A stretch of DNA of 64,000 bases, taken from assembly GCA_032158295.1 (NCBI GenBank), contig CM063244.1, positions 29,018,241-29,082,240 of the forward strand, written 5' to 3'. The DNA comes from Pycnopodia helianthoides (Eukaryota > Echinodermata > Asteroidea > Forcipulatida > Asteriidae). The notes beneath the pieces are model-generated. The model saw only the letters and a list, made by a program, of their open reading frames with translations. It had not been told where the DNA came from and ran no database searches. Position 1 is the first letter of the stretch. Each line of letters starts with the position of its first letter. This document shows positions 28,601 through 43,600 of the stretch, one piece after another. Position numbers and translations under genes: made by a program.

Positions 28601-31600
28601 AATAAATAAAAAATCGACCGACTGACCGACCCAGGAAAAAAATTGGGTGAAAGGGCAATCCAACAAAATTTTTGTTTAGGCCTTATGCTTGTGCACCAAC
28701 AGCATATGGCTGTGAACGGCAAATGGTCACAAAGATTCTGCCCCATTTCAAACCACACATTTACACATTGAACTCACACACCCTTCCTTTGTACCACCTG
28801 GTTATTTAACACTAAAAGGGGTAATGACCTGTGACACCACGGCTAAAATGCAACAATAAAAGCAACAGGTACCCTGGGAGTGAACAATCAAACCACTAGG
28901 TGTAGATATTTTAATATAAGATAGCAGTAAAAGAACCTCTATTGATGATTAATACACCAATAGGAGCTCTATCTGATAGGCTGTATACACCCCGGGAGCT
29001 GAGCAAGATTACAGGAATGTAATTGGCCCAATGAGCAATGACTAGGCCACTTGACACGTTACTAAAAAAAATACCCCATATAAATACTAGTTGTTGTTTT
29101 TTCTGTACAGGATGAAGGTGTCAGTCATGACAGTATGTGGATGGGCATTAGTAATGGTGAAGCAGGAAGTTACTGCAGCTCAGTTAGGATGAAGGCGCTG
29201 GTCTTCAACGAGCAGGGAGGCGACCGCTTCGCTATCACTCACAAGCAGGCTTTGAAATCCGGTGATGTTCTACAGTTTAAGGTTTGTTTTCTCTAATTAT
29301 TAATATGTATAGTGGCTTTCCACACACACATATCCTTGTCATGTGATTGGTTGAACATTCGCCATGTGTCATCTATTATTTTGTCATGTGTTTATACTTC
29401 CATGACGCTCCAAAATTTAATATTGGATAGGCCTGTCCAATATGGACAATTGTTGGACGCTTTGCCAAATTGCAGGGTACCATACTTGAGTGCAGAAGGA
29501 AATTCTCATTATTAAACTCCACAACCTGGAAAAACTATTTTTACTACCAACAAATAAAATTGTGCTGGATGCCTGCAAATTGTTTGGCTACTCTGTTTCG
29601 CTAATAAGTTATGTGTACGTCAATTCAAGTTGCAAGACTATGGCGATATGATAGAATCCCCAACTTCCTTGCTTAGTTAATCGTCCAAAGCATTGCAAGA
29701 ACTGCATCCATTGCTTGTTTATTTCCAACACCACTCCTAATGGCTCACTGTTAAATGACATCACGATTTGCATAATTTTAATACTTCATAATTATATTTC
29801 TTTTCTGCAAATACATAACAGCAATGGTTTTTGTTGGCAAAATGATGATAACCTAGATTTGTGAAAGTATGTTACACTCATTGCCTGCATGAACATGTCA
29901 TTTAAACACACCTATACTGGTAACATTTTATCCACAACAGTGCAACATAAATAGGTGCTGGCATAACAATAACAAGTGCATATCGTTGTGTCAGTGCAAA
30001 AATGTTGTACAGTATTTCCTAAAATGGCACAAATATGACACGCAAGTTTGAAATTTACAAAATGTCGTTTCTTTCTTAAAATAGTCCAGATGTACCCACA
30101 AAACAAGTAAGCGCATAGAGCATTTTCCTAAGAGATAAAGTGCTTTTTCAAAAACAAGATGCAACGTTTTTGTAAAATTGAGATACCCCTTCAGGGCTCG
30201 CCCTTAACATTAGCCCGGCGTACATTGTCTAGTAAAAAATGCTATGGGCTAGTAAACGCCACTTCTCAACTTGCCCTGTGGGCTACTAAAAACTGTGCAA
30301 CCTACTAGTTTAAAATGCTCATTTCTTTCTTTTCAGATGTGAATAATTAATGTATAAAATGTGTTAATCGTTATTGAGTGTGTGAATATAACTTCATTTG
30401 ATCATTAATCATTAACACATCAGAATATTACATTTATATGGCAATTCCTGTTTATATCTGGGCTACTAAAACTTCCTGGCGGCAAGTAAAATGCACAGTT
30501 TACTGGCCCGGAGGGCTACTTCACAAAAAGCTTAAGCGCAAGGCCTGCCCTTTCATATATAGTTTCTTTTCAATTTTGCTTTTTGTATTTTTATTTCCAG
30601 ATTGTGATTGGGTGCTTGTCTGTTGGGTTCACCCGCTTTGCCCCCGTCTATCTACAATACTCACATGACAATGGTCTCCACTGGCATCAGGTGATCGACA
30701 CCTGTTACCCCAGCAGCCAGGAGGAGGGGCACTGTAGGGAGGCAGGGGATAGATATGAAGAAGGGAGTCTTTACCATGTAGGACAGTATGCCTATTGGAG
30801 ATTGGTTGTGATTCGTCTACCTGAGCACATCGTTCAAAAGTAAGAACTTTCTTTTCTTTACGTTCTTGTTGAGAACTTGCAATATTTAGACCATCGACAG
30901 TAATCTTTTAATGATTTTCTCTTTCTCGAAATTGTTTCTTTTTAAAAGATGCAGTAATATAACCTAGGTGTATGGTTTATCCTTTTATTACTAATTTTAT
31001 TTTCTTAATAAGTCTTTTTTTTTAATAAGTAAATATTTTACACAGTTCTCCAGAAACTAGTTGTGATATCATGACACTAGTAGTGAGTAGTACCTTTATC
31101 AGGCTGTGATTTCTCAGGATGTTTTCCTAAAATCAGGATTTTTCTCAAATTCTCCTTGACCCTTCAAATTGTCTTGAAAGAAGTGAAGCAATCACCAGAG
31201 GGAGAAAGACTTGGTCCACATTGTGTCCAAACCTGTAGTGTTGTATTTCTAGTGTTGCACAGAGTCTGTAAACCTCCTGATTTGTAACGTTAGATCCTGG
31301 GTCTAGAATAAGTGGAGGGTGTCTGCAGATCCTTTAAAAGTATGAAAAAGTCTTAAATTGAACTAGCCAAATTTAAGGCCTTAAGAAGCATTAAAAAGTA
31401 TTAAATTAAGTTACTTGAGGTCTTTAGAAAAATGGATGAAGCGTGCAATGAATTTGAATCAGCTCGTAAAGAACCGAATTACACTGCGTGTAAAAAAACG
31501 TAACATTAAGTGTGAGCAGGGGTTAGCTGTTTCTTCCCTGCTTTATTCACTTATTTGGGTCTTAAATTTTGTTAATGGTAGCATTAAAAAGATCTTAAAT

Positions 31601-34600
31601 TTGACTTTTTAAAGTGAGCAGATACCCTGAAGTGGAAACCCAGGACCAATAGTCATTTTTAGGAATTTTTACACTCACCAAATGTCATCCTTGCCATACA
31701 TTTTCTTAAGTTCAATGACTGGCCAGCAGGACTACCGGTAGTAGCTTGTCATTTCACTTGTCGTCAAGTTTTTTCAGTAGTCCATATTTCATATTAAAAT
31801 ATGCATGCTTGTTAACACTGGTGCTCATGTGTTGTAACTGGGTCATTCCACCAAGTTGAGACACAGTGTGATTTTTGTGCAATATTTGTCCATATTATGA
31901 AAAGAAATAATTTATTTGACCCAATTATTTCATGTAACGTTCTCCTTTGAGTGTGAAAATGTTTGAGGAAGTACAAATTGTTTTAATGCATTTTAATGGT
32001 ATTATGAAAAATGTGTGATTTGGATGTAACACGGACACCGTATCCATGTTACATCCAGAAGTTTATTTTTCAAATTTTTTAACACTCAAATACATTATTG
32101 TGCCAATTCACTTCGTGCACTAATTACAAGGAACAAATTGTACCAGGCAAAACCTTTTTTCGTGATAGTCAGTGATTAAATACAGCAGAAATGGGGCAGG
32201 ACTAAAATCATGCACAAGTCATACAAATGTTACAAAGTGTTTCCCAACTTGGTGGAATGACCCAACTAGCATTTGGCTAGCGGATCACTGGTAACAGAGA
32301 ATCCTTTTTGAATTTATTTTCAAGCTGACAAAACCTCCTCATTGATTCTCTTTCAGGAACACTCAATTTCGTTGGTTGCAAGTTGAGGATAAGTTTGCCC
32401 CAACCTTCAGTATTGGTGATGTGTACATAGGGGAGGCATGTCTAGAAGACTGCCATGGTCATGGAGTGTGTAGAGAAGGCCGATGTTACTGTGATCATGG
32501 ATATAGAGGTAATATAATACTAACTAGTTTTTATGTAGTGCTTTATCTATGGGCGTCTCAAAACACTTATCATTATTTATTTCCAGGTGATGCACAGAGT
32601 CTGTAAACCTGAATTGCACCATCTGGGAGGTACCAGGTACCAACATTTTTCTCGGCACCAAACTGGAAAAGTGTTACCAGCCAAATTACCATGTTATGTG
32701 CACATATTGTGACTGGTTCCCTGCTTATTTTTGCCAACCAGAAATTGTTCAGCGATATTTTCTGCTAAAGCAGCTCTATAAAATTGGGCCCAAGTCTAGA
32801 ATAACGGGTAACCCAGGCCCGCCAGCCAGTTTTAGGAATTTTAACATTTTTTTATCCGTGTAAATGAAGTCAACTAAACCTTTTTATCAACCCATTTGTC
32901 CACATAGTTCATGTTCTAAAAGGTACATGTTCTTTATTTAACTTGGAAAATATACAAATAAAGTTGTTTTATCAACCTAGCTATAGACTCCTTGCATGAG
33001 GCCGCCATTGCTGAGGTCAAACCATGGAAATAAGCATGTGTGTACGCATCACGCACAACTTTCAACCAGCGCAACCTTTCTTTGACCTCAGCAAGGGCGC
33101 TGTTTTAGCCTGTGGCGTCATACACAATTTTCTTAATACAGAAAAAGTTAAATAGTCTTTTCGTTCAAACAATGAGTCTTACTCGATTAAACTTGAAGCG
33201 CTTTTATACGTTATTAGTTGTTGTTATTCAAACAGACTGGATGATCAGCGCTAAATCAAAAGTTGGCAAGTTATCATAGACTTATCTGGTTAGAAATTTA
33301 ACATTATGACCTTCCCTGAACGTATTATACAGGATTAGTAAGGATAAAAAACATTGTTTAACCCTCTTGCTGTTTGACCATTCAATACCATTCAAGTGGT
33401 TTTGAATGATAGATAAACTATGCCAGCCTGAAATATGGTACCATGAGGGAATGCATGTACACAGTACACAGTTAGTTCTGTGCACAGTTGTGCCACCGTA
33501 CACAACCTTGGCAGTCGAATGGTTTCAAATGGTTGGTCAACTCACTGGAAAATGTTGCCAAGAGTCACTGACAGTAGGAGGGTTAATGTTAGTATGAAAG
33601 ATTATTGATAATAAGAACCATTTTCTATGAAATATTTCCCTCTGAAATGAAAAGCAACAGCTGATTTCAGTTGTTACAACCAAACTAATTTAGTCAGTTC
33701 TACCAAATCCTGTATAATACCTTTAGTATTCAATACAACACTAGGTAACCAAGATTGAGTGATGACAGCACACCAGGGGCCGATTTCACAAAGAGCTAAG
33801 GTTGATCTTAAGTGCGAATCAATCTTAATTGCTAAGCAAAGTGTGATGTCAAAATACAAATCGCTATGGTAAAACTGACAACCCATCTTAAGATGAGTCT
33901 AAGTGCTTTATGAAATCAAGCCCAGGTCTTTAATAATGTTCCATTTGCCTTGTTTTCAGGAGCAAGTTGCCTACCGATAAGAGAGAATCCAACAGGGATG
34001 ATGGACAAGTTTGAGAACTCTCTGAGTTCAGCTTGGGGTTACCCTCAGAATGGGGTTACTAGTCAGAGCTGTGGTGTGGTCAAGATGGACTATTCATTGT
34101 ACTTTGGGTCAGATGGACCAAGAGAGGCCAGAACAGTCCCACTGAATACCACAACCATCAAGTGAGTGTATATTTGCAAATCATCCATTATCATCCAGGG
34201 CTCAAATTTGGGGTGAAAATCCACTATATCACAGGCTTGTAGCTCAAAATGTTTACTGGACCAGAATTGTTTTTACAAGACTAGAATCAAAATTAGAACA
34301 AAACTTTTTTTTTATTTGAACAAGTACTAAGACATGTAAGAGGAGTTTATCTCATTTGTCTTTATGGGTCAAGTATACTTAGGAAATAGAATCATAAAGT
34401 ATTTTATCAGAGTCAAAGTCAACATTTGAACACAATAATATTACATAGAGTGAGGTATTGGTATTCAATTGAAAAAACACACGATTTGATGAATTTCTTC
34501 TGCAGAATCCTTCAGTTCTATGTACGGATTGGTAACGTCGATGGGAGTTCACAATGCAAGCTTGCTTCCTCCCGCATTGAAGCCATCATTGTGCAATATT

Positions 34601-37600
34601 CCAGTAATAACGGCATAACATGGCACACACTACAGGAGTTGGATCCTACCTCTATGGAGCTGGCTTCACCAGTCAAGGTTAGTCTGGTGCTAAAAGTGTT
34701 TGAGCGAAAAGAGGTCAAATTTGTTGACCGTTCGCGGCCACTAAGGTACACTAAGTTAAGGTGTGTGAATCTCGGTGTAAGAACCAGAGGTTTACTCAAC
34801 GTTTCAAACAGTGCTCTGTCCGTCATGGGGGGATGCAGGATTCCAACTGGGAGTACAGCTAGAAGATAGAAAACGCAGGCTTATGGAGTAGGGACTAGCT
34901 TGTTGAAATGTAGAGTACCAATTTAAAAGAGGGGTCATAGATTGGTAAATACGCAAAAAATTAATGACCATAAAAACTTGTATGTATTTGGTTGTAATTT
35001 TCTCATTGCATCTTTCTTTATAATTTTGCCTATAAATCAGCATTACATTGACCAAAACAAATCTGTGACTCTACCTTTAAGCTGATCTGAAACAACATAT
35101 AATTACAAAATATTGGATTCAAACTATAAGAGACAACTGCTGCAACGCTAGAAGTTGTTGTTTCGGTTTCCATCTCGGACACCTTATCATTTCTCTCTCC
35201 TCTTGATTGTAAAACCACAATCAGAAACAGCAGTTTGATACAAAGCTATAACAATAAGAGATACATTTCCAAATCAGTCACAGTTTGATGAATTGGCTTT
35301 GAAAACTACAATGACGGCCAAGCACTAAACAAACCTTTGAACTTAAACTAAGTCTTAGCAATCTTTTTACATAACTTATGATCTTAGATCACTGTGAAAT
35401 TACCACTTGGAGCCAAGAAGAATGACACAGTGTTCAGATGGTGGCAACCATTTTTATCAATGGGTAAGTATAGATGTATAAATTACTACAATTATAGCTA
35501 GTTTAGTTTATCATCGTTTCCACAACTTACATAAAGACAAATCGCGGGACTGGTAATTTAAAAGTTAAAATTAAAGAAGCTCCAGATCAGAAAGCTTATC
35601 CATCAACATTGGTGTGTAATCCCTGAGTCCAGACCTTTGTCCTTCTGTTACACAAGTGTGGCACACAAGAATGGACAGGCTGTCACCATTGTTTATCATT
35701 GTATTCGGATATTAAAGAGAATTAGTCATCCCAAAAATATACAAGTTATTTGAGGCATGTTTGTTTACAAGGCAGTAAAGAGTAAATGTTTGTTGTATTA
35801 CAGCAATGTGCTACATGGGCTAAGGCTGGTAAACAGTTGACCAGGGCCCACTTTTTGCTTAAAACATTTCTGCTAGGCAAAAACAAGCAGAATGCCAGTC
35901 ATAGATGCTACATTGGACATTGTATTTTGGCTGGTAACCATATTCTGGTTAGCATACTTTTTGTTGCATTTGGATACTTTTTCTGCTTAAGCAGCTGTAT
36001 GAAATTGAGCCCAGTCTGGCAGAAATGGGTCAAGTTGCTCTTCTAGAAAACAATGATGTATTTGTCCTTGTCTACCTAGATACTACGCAAGCTCAGTGGG
36101 CTCTAGATAACGTTTTGATCGGTGCCAACGACACCCACTCACAAGGCTTCTACGATTCCTTTGACACACAACTGACTGCCAACTGGTACTCCGTCATGTC
36201 TGGCAACCAAAAGTCGTACTGTGATTCCAGACAGGATGCTTTAGTATTTGACGGTGGAAGTGGTATGTAGAAACTTTTATTTTTAACTAAATCTGTACAG
36301 AAATATAACTACCTAATTACTTGGTGCAATGAAAGTGTTATAAACTTTTTAAGATCAAAATTGTTTAATTAGTAGCACATTTATAGGGTAAGCAGTTATT
36401 ATTTACTATTTGGGTTTGAAGCAGGATCAGTGAAAACAGGGTGTGCACAAAAAGAACATGGTGTGAAAAGTGAAATGTAACGTGAAACAATTTACACGTG
36501 TGATCAATGTATGCCACTTTTTAAAATAGTTTGGTTGCCGACCAGTTCTCATTGACTATGCAGTAGGTCTGTTTAGCAATACCGTATAATATCTTGCTCT
36601 CAAAATTAAGCAAATCGGGCGTGGTGTTTTTGTCTTCCTGCATCCAGATTTAAGTTTTTATCACCAAATCATTAAATTATCAATGGTATTGACAAAATAA
36701 ATTATTATTATTTGTTTTTAGGAGCACGGACTGCAATAAAAAGGGGAAGCCATGGCTCTGAAAATAGGCCTCGTTTTTTTATCACTTGGCCCTGCCCATT
36801 ATGGCTGCACGGCTGACTGCCTTAAAGCCTGTTGCTATTACATATCAACAAATCTTACAAAATGAAACAAATTTTTCTTCATACTCTTCACCTCATTTCT
36901 TATTTAGGCACTCCAAGGTATGCTGAAACGTGGGACTTTGAAATAACTCCCGCAACATTCCTCCAATTTGAAGTCGTCTTGGGATGCGGCCAAGCCACCG
37001 GCTCATCATCTGGGAACCCAGTTGTCTTAGATTTCTCTGTGGATATGGGGCAGAACTGGCATAGGGTGAAGGAAGATTGCATCCCGCCTGATATGGGATG
37101 TGGAGGATATGACTTAGGGAGTGTTTATGCAGCCGATAGGCACTCCAAGTGGACTAGAGTCACTGTGTATCTACCTCAAGCCGCAGTGTAAGTATCTCTG
37201 TTTATCTATGAGTTGATCTCCGTGCTACGGAGTTAATTGATATAGCTCGTTAGGGACAGGTAATAAAAATAAAAATTAACAAAACTAATAATGCGCACAT
37301 ATCCACCCTTAGAGTGCTCAAGGCACCTACAAGAATACAAACAAAAATATTACGAATACATACATGGAAAATGACTAGAGAAAGCAATTACAATAAGCGA
37401 GAAAAGGTTAGAGACATCAAATGCATTTTGAGTTGAGATTTAAAAGTACTTAAGGAACTGATATAGCTCGTTAGGGGACAGTGATAATAATAAAATTAAC
37501 AAAACTTATAACGCCCACATATCCACCCTTTGAGTGCTCAAGGCGCCTACAAGAAACAGTACAAAAACCTACAAAAACTAACAAATACATACATGGAAAA

Positions 37601-40600
37601 TGACAATGAGAAAGCAATTACAATAAGCGAGAAAAGGTTAGTGGCATCATAGAGGAACTAGATATTTGTATGTGCAGCGGTAACAAATCCCACGAAAGAG
37701 GAGCAGCTGTAGCAAATGCCTTGTCCCCCCAACTTCTTTTGGAACAAATCTTCACAAGTTTAAGGGCTCTAAATGATTGTAAACCAGGGGCCAATTTCAT
37801 AGCGCTGCTTAACAGTGAGCAAATTTTCGTGCTTACTGTAGCAGAAAAACTTGCTTAAGCATAAGCAAGAAAATTGGGCGGCCAGCCTGCACTTTCATCA
37901 TGGATTTGCATTGTTGCATCAATCATTTTCATACAGTAAGCATTGGAAGGTTAGAATGCCTTTTCGTTCGTTTTTGTTAGCAGCGCTATTAAATGGAAAC
38001 CCGCTAGTAAGCACAAAATCGGCCAGTAAGCAGCTCTATGAATCTGGGACCAGGTCAAGTGACAGAAGGAGAATGAATGAGGCAGGAAATGAAGCCAGGG
38101 GTATAAATGCAAAAAGCTCAAAGCTGGTTATTGTGAATCAGATCAGTCTGATTATCTTGTGTATTTCTTTACATTCCAGGTCTCCGTTTACTCGTTTCTG
38201 ATGGTCCAACCTACCTTAACACAACACCGAAGTAAATTAGATCAGTCTGATTATCCCATGTATCTACTTTACTTTCCAGGTCTCCGTCTACTCGTTTCCG
38301 ATGGTCCCAACCTACGTTCAATGCATCTCAGGATGTCTGGGCTCTGGACTCTGTCCATTTAGGTCTCCATAACTGTCCATGGATGTGTTCTGGTCATGGG
38401 GGATGCCAGAATGGCCAGTGTGTGTGAGTACAATTTTGCTTCTCCAGATCTCATCACTTTTTTTTCTTTTAGCAATGAAGTGTTCTCACAAGAGAATATA
38501 GCATGTTACAACCAGTCAGCCAAGCAATGTTCACCAAATCTCCATAGCTCAAATAGCATTTCTCATTTGCCTTTAAAGAGGGACTGCAAGGCCAAATCCA
38601 GTTAGTGCACACTCATTTTTCCAATAGAGCCCTTATGAAAATGAAAAACAATTAGAGAAGAATGAACAAATTTAACATGTGAGGGCTGTGATAATCTGCT
38701 AATTAACTTACAAGTCAGCGCACACAGGCTGTTTCATCATAGAAATATTCACCAGGGAAGATCTTGTGGACAGTACAAAGGAACTATTCGTGACAGACTT
38801 AATCCCAGTAATACCCCTTCACTATGGATAATTGGGCTTTGTTAAGAAGTGTAATCTCTTTTTTTTTACTCTTAACCCTTTTGGGGCATGCATTCATCCT
38901 TTCCTGTTATGGTGATGAGTTTCATGCTGGGTGCCCCGCTGGTCATAAATCATTTTATCCCACACAGTTTGCACAATACTTGCTTTGCCCCTTTGGTGGG
39001 TTATTTTCCAAATACCTCAAGCCATTGAAGCCATATTTCCTTTGAGTAGCCGCATTGTCTTAAATGAGTCTTGAATGACCTCTTATGAATAATGATTGTT
39101 CAGGCTTACAAGAATCTATTCATAACTACCTTCTACAGATCCTTATATCAGCACCTCTGAAAAAAACAGCGGTGTAAATATCGCTTGTTATATTTTGCAT
39201 TCTTCCCTTACAAGTCTCTAATCTTAGGTTAAAATGGTGTAAAACGCCACTGTGTTTGATAACCATTGGGGGCAATTTTTCTCAAAATTCTAAAAAACGT
39301 TTGATGATTTCGCATTTCAAATATAAGGTCTGTACAATTTTGTGCAGAGAGTTTTTAGTTCCTCTTTGTACAGACCTACATGTTTTTGGTGTCATGATGT
39401 TATTGATGAGTACCGAATAAAAGGACGATTATACCATTTTAATGTGTGGTTAGAAACTTGCTATTTTTCCCCACTTTTTTTAAGGATTTTATCTATTGGA
39501 AAATGAGTGCCTCACAAAACTCAATTTGATCTCGGAGACCCTCTTTAACACTAGATGTAAAACAATTGCTCATGTTTTAAACAAAATTATAATTTGACTT
39601 TATTGTGGTCATTTTTAATGGGACAAAATATTGAAAAGTGAAAGAGCATTTTTCATTGTAACTTTATTTTTGAAAGATAAACATTTAAAAAAAAAAATTT
39701 GAGGATCAGTTAAACCCAAAACTAAAATAATTGAGCAGAATCAATCCTTCGTTAAAGGTCATCAATTTTTTCATCCAGAAATGCCCATAAGAACAACAAA
39801 TATACAACATATATATATACATTTAAAGTAATCAACCACAAGTGAAACTGAATCCTGGGTAAATATAAATCAATTTTGGGGTGAATCAATTTTACTAGAG
39901 CAGAGCTGAACCGGCAACCTCTGGACTAACATGCCGGAGCTCTACCAACTGAGCTATCTAGCCCTAATGTTGGTGGTCTCCCTATGTTTTCAATATCTTT
40001 GTTCTGGGTGCGCCAGTCAGAAGGCATAAAACCGTATAACTGCTGCATGTATAGCCAGGAATTTCAGGCCAAGTTTTATATTATACATGTATATGTTTGT
40101 GAAACTCGTTTAGATCATGCTTGATGATCAAGCCTTGTGTCTTTCTTTCATTTTGGTAGCTGTGACTCTGGTTTTGGTGGCTCTCGCTGTGTTCCTGAAC
40201 AACAACTGCCCAAGATGTTGAAAGACAATTTCTCCCAGGGACCCCTGTCCCCGTCTCTCTGGGCAAGTGCATATGGTGTGACGATCGGTAGAATGTGTGA
40301 TAGCATCATGGTGTCTGGAAGCGCCGCTGTGTTCAAACGGGTAAATAGGAAATTATCTATGATGAATTTGACAGGTTAAAGGTGGGGGTCATAGATTGGT
40401 TTTTGTCTGCGTTATGCTGATTTTTAGCCAAAATAAAGGTCACTTGTGATCAAAAGCTGCATCTTTATACAGTGTCTACTTGCTAAGAAAACAGTTGAAA
40501 ACTGTCACAGTGTATTCACGTGAATCCTTCCACATATAGCAAGGTGAAGGCGAGTACCAACCGCATCTCTGGCCGCAGCATTCATGAACGGACATCAACC

Positions 40601-43600
40601 TTTAGAAATCTGAGAAACGATTCATGCATAAATTGTTTCTCAGATTCAAATGTTTTTTTGTGAAAAATGTTCAAAACCATATTACTTCGAAAGGGATCCT
40701 TTCTAAAAACTAATTTATACCATAAACAGCTGCAGTACTTCTCACCCAGTAAGTTTTTATGGTCATAACATTTTTGAGTATTTACCACTTAGAATAGCAT
40801 TTATTTATTTGCAACCTCAATACAAAAACGGTTGGATTGAAATACACAATAAAACTATTTAAAAACTACAAAAGTAAAAATTTATACACACAAATTGTTC
40901 AATTGTTACAAAAAGATACAAGGCAAGGCAAAAACCGCAGGGTACAACATGTACATAAGAGTCTGTCTGTACTATATTCAAGTTGTCAGGCAGAGCCAAG
41001 TGCAAACAAAATGACAATTTTACTCCCAGTTAATTCCCTCATAAACTGCCAAGCTTGACAATTGGCACCCAAGATGAGCCATTTGAAATTCCTTATAATC
41101 CTGATGTCCACAACGGTTACCCAACGGTTACCCAGCGGTTACCCAACGAGTATCTAACAGTTACCCAACAGTTACCTGGCGGTTACCCAACGAGTATCTA
41201 ACAGTTACCCAACGGTTACCCGGCGGTTACCCAACGAGTATCTAACAGTTACCCAACAGTTACCTGGCAGTTTGGGAAGGAAGTGGGCCCTAACTTGAGA
41301 GTTTTTTGTTTGTGGAAATCACCACTGTAGGCTGTAGATGACAACTTTTCCTAAATTGTCATTGTTTACCTTTTTTATTGCAGGGCACTGGTGGCCCAAG
41401 GATGCTAGTAACACAGGACCTTGACTGCACCATGATGGAGTACATGCAGTTTACCTTCCGGTACGGCTGCCCTTCACAAGGTTCTGTCTCCCCTGACAGA
41501 TCCCACGCTGTCCTGGTCCAGTACTCCAATAATGGTGGCACTACTTGGGAACTACTTAAAGAATTACACTACACTGCCCACCTCATGCCAACCTTCCATA
41601 ACATTAAGCTCCCAATGTTCCACATCAATGCTACGCGCTTTCGTTTCTGGCAGCCAAGATATTCAGGTATTTCGTTTTCAATTCAACTTTTACTTCAATA
41701 AAAAGACTAAATAATGCAAACCGAAGGATAACAATGAATTACATAAAGATGAAAATAAGGTAAACTTATTCAAACAAGAAGACACAACTGGTTCCAATTT
41801 CTTGGTTCTACTTAATGCTAGACAAAATTAAGTTGGTAGAGCACTGGCATGTTAAACTGGAGGTCACAGGTTCAAGTCTCGCTCTAGTCAAGTTTTCTTT
41901 GTTCAACCCTAAATTGTTGGTGTGGTCTAATATGTGACTTTGTGAAAACTGTGATAATGTATTAGACCTACATGTAAATTATAATCAAAGTTTACAATTA
42001 GGCATATGGAGTGTCGTGGTTAAGAGCAAAAGACTGAAGCTCAGGTGTTTCTGATCAGCAGAGTATGGGTTCAATTCCTGGCCGTGCCACTTGTGTCCGT
42101 GAGCAAGATACTTTACCATAATTGCTTTGTCCTTCAGATGGGACATTAAGCCGTAGGTCCTGTGTACTAGGATTGGTAGTGCACGTAAAAGAACCCAGAA
42201 CACTGATCATGGTAGAGTAGGGGTTAACCCCTGTGTTTCTGGTTCACATAGCAAGCGTCCTTGTTCACAGGTTTCCTCAGGCTTGCCAGCTACAGTGATT
42301 AAATTCACTTATGAGACATCCTTGGTTTCATTTTCTGAATTGTATATTAATATTTCTTTTATTTTGTTTCAGACGACAGGGACAACTGGGGAATTGATGA
42401 CCTCCTCATCGGAGGAAATCTGATGGCCACAAATATACTTCAGACCAACTTTGAATTGGGAATCTCCGAGGAAGATTGGTTATTTTATCCCGGGGGTCAG
42501 CTATTGCAATTCTGCCCGCAGATTCTGGACGGAGTGCGCAGTGGTTTAAGATCGACACGATCAGCAGGAAACAGTGACACCCAGAGGTTAGAAGAGACCC
42601 CCCTACTTTGTCAAATCTGACAAGAATTCTCATATCAGGACAAAACACTTGTACAAACCTCACACAAACATGTTTTTGGAAAAATCAAGTTAAACTTTCT
42701 TTTTATAAACTTGTTTGTGCCAAAATCCTCAGACGACCTCAATTTAGGAGTATAACACCAAACATCGATCCTTAAAGTTGCATGGCCTAATTCTCGCTGA
42801 AATAAATCATTTCTGAATAATTATTTTCTCGGAACAAATTTGGACAGATGATGCCGTTTCAAAAGATGTACACAGACTTTCCCATATGCCACGGACAATA
42901 CGCACAAGTTATGTGGCATACGAAAATTGTTTGTACATGGCTGATGGACTTGAGATTATGTCAGGATGCTGACAATAATTGATTCTTAGGTTTTAATTAA
43001 CTACCACTTATCAATGGTGGATTTTTGTGTGCATATACCTTGAATGAAAGCTTATCTTTTATTTGAATCTAAAAAATATAGTAGTTAAAGTTAAAATCTA
43101 AATTTTCTGGTCAAGTCGCCCAAAATTGTACCTAGCATTTGTTATTAAATTTTGTGACAAACTCATAATACTTTGGATAATAATCTTGAAGATGTGGTCA
43201 AAAATTGATTGCCATAAAAACTTACTTTGTGAAAAGAACTGCAGCTGTTGTTAGTATAAACTATTTTGAGAAAGGATGCCCTTCGAATTAATACAGTTCG
43301 GATAATTTTTCACCCAAAAACATTTGAATCCGAGAAATGATTCTAGCATAAATTGTTTCTCAGATTTCTAAGGGTTGGTGTCTGTTCTCGAATGCTGGGC
43401 CAGAGATGCGGTTGGTACCCGCTGTCAACTCGCATTTAAATCAGCATTACATGTAAATTAACAAAAACCAATCTATAACCCTACCTTTAAATGCTGCTTG
43501 CAAGGATTTTTGTCCTTCATCCATACCAACCTCATCATACCCTCCGTCCCAGCTCTACTTCTCAACTCGTCCCATACATCACTTGTACTAAATTATATGG

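Noticed and set aside
37618..37800. Minus-strand 60-codon frame as a gene
   Set aside because: It is the C-terminus of a LINE reverse transcriptase fragment.
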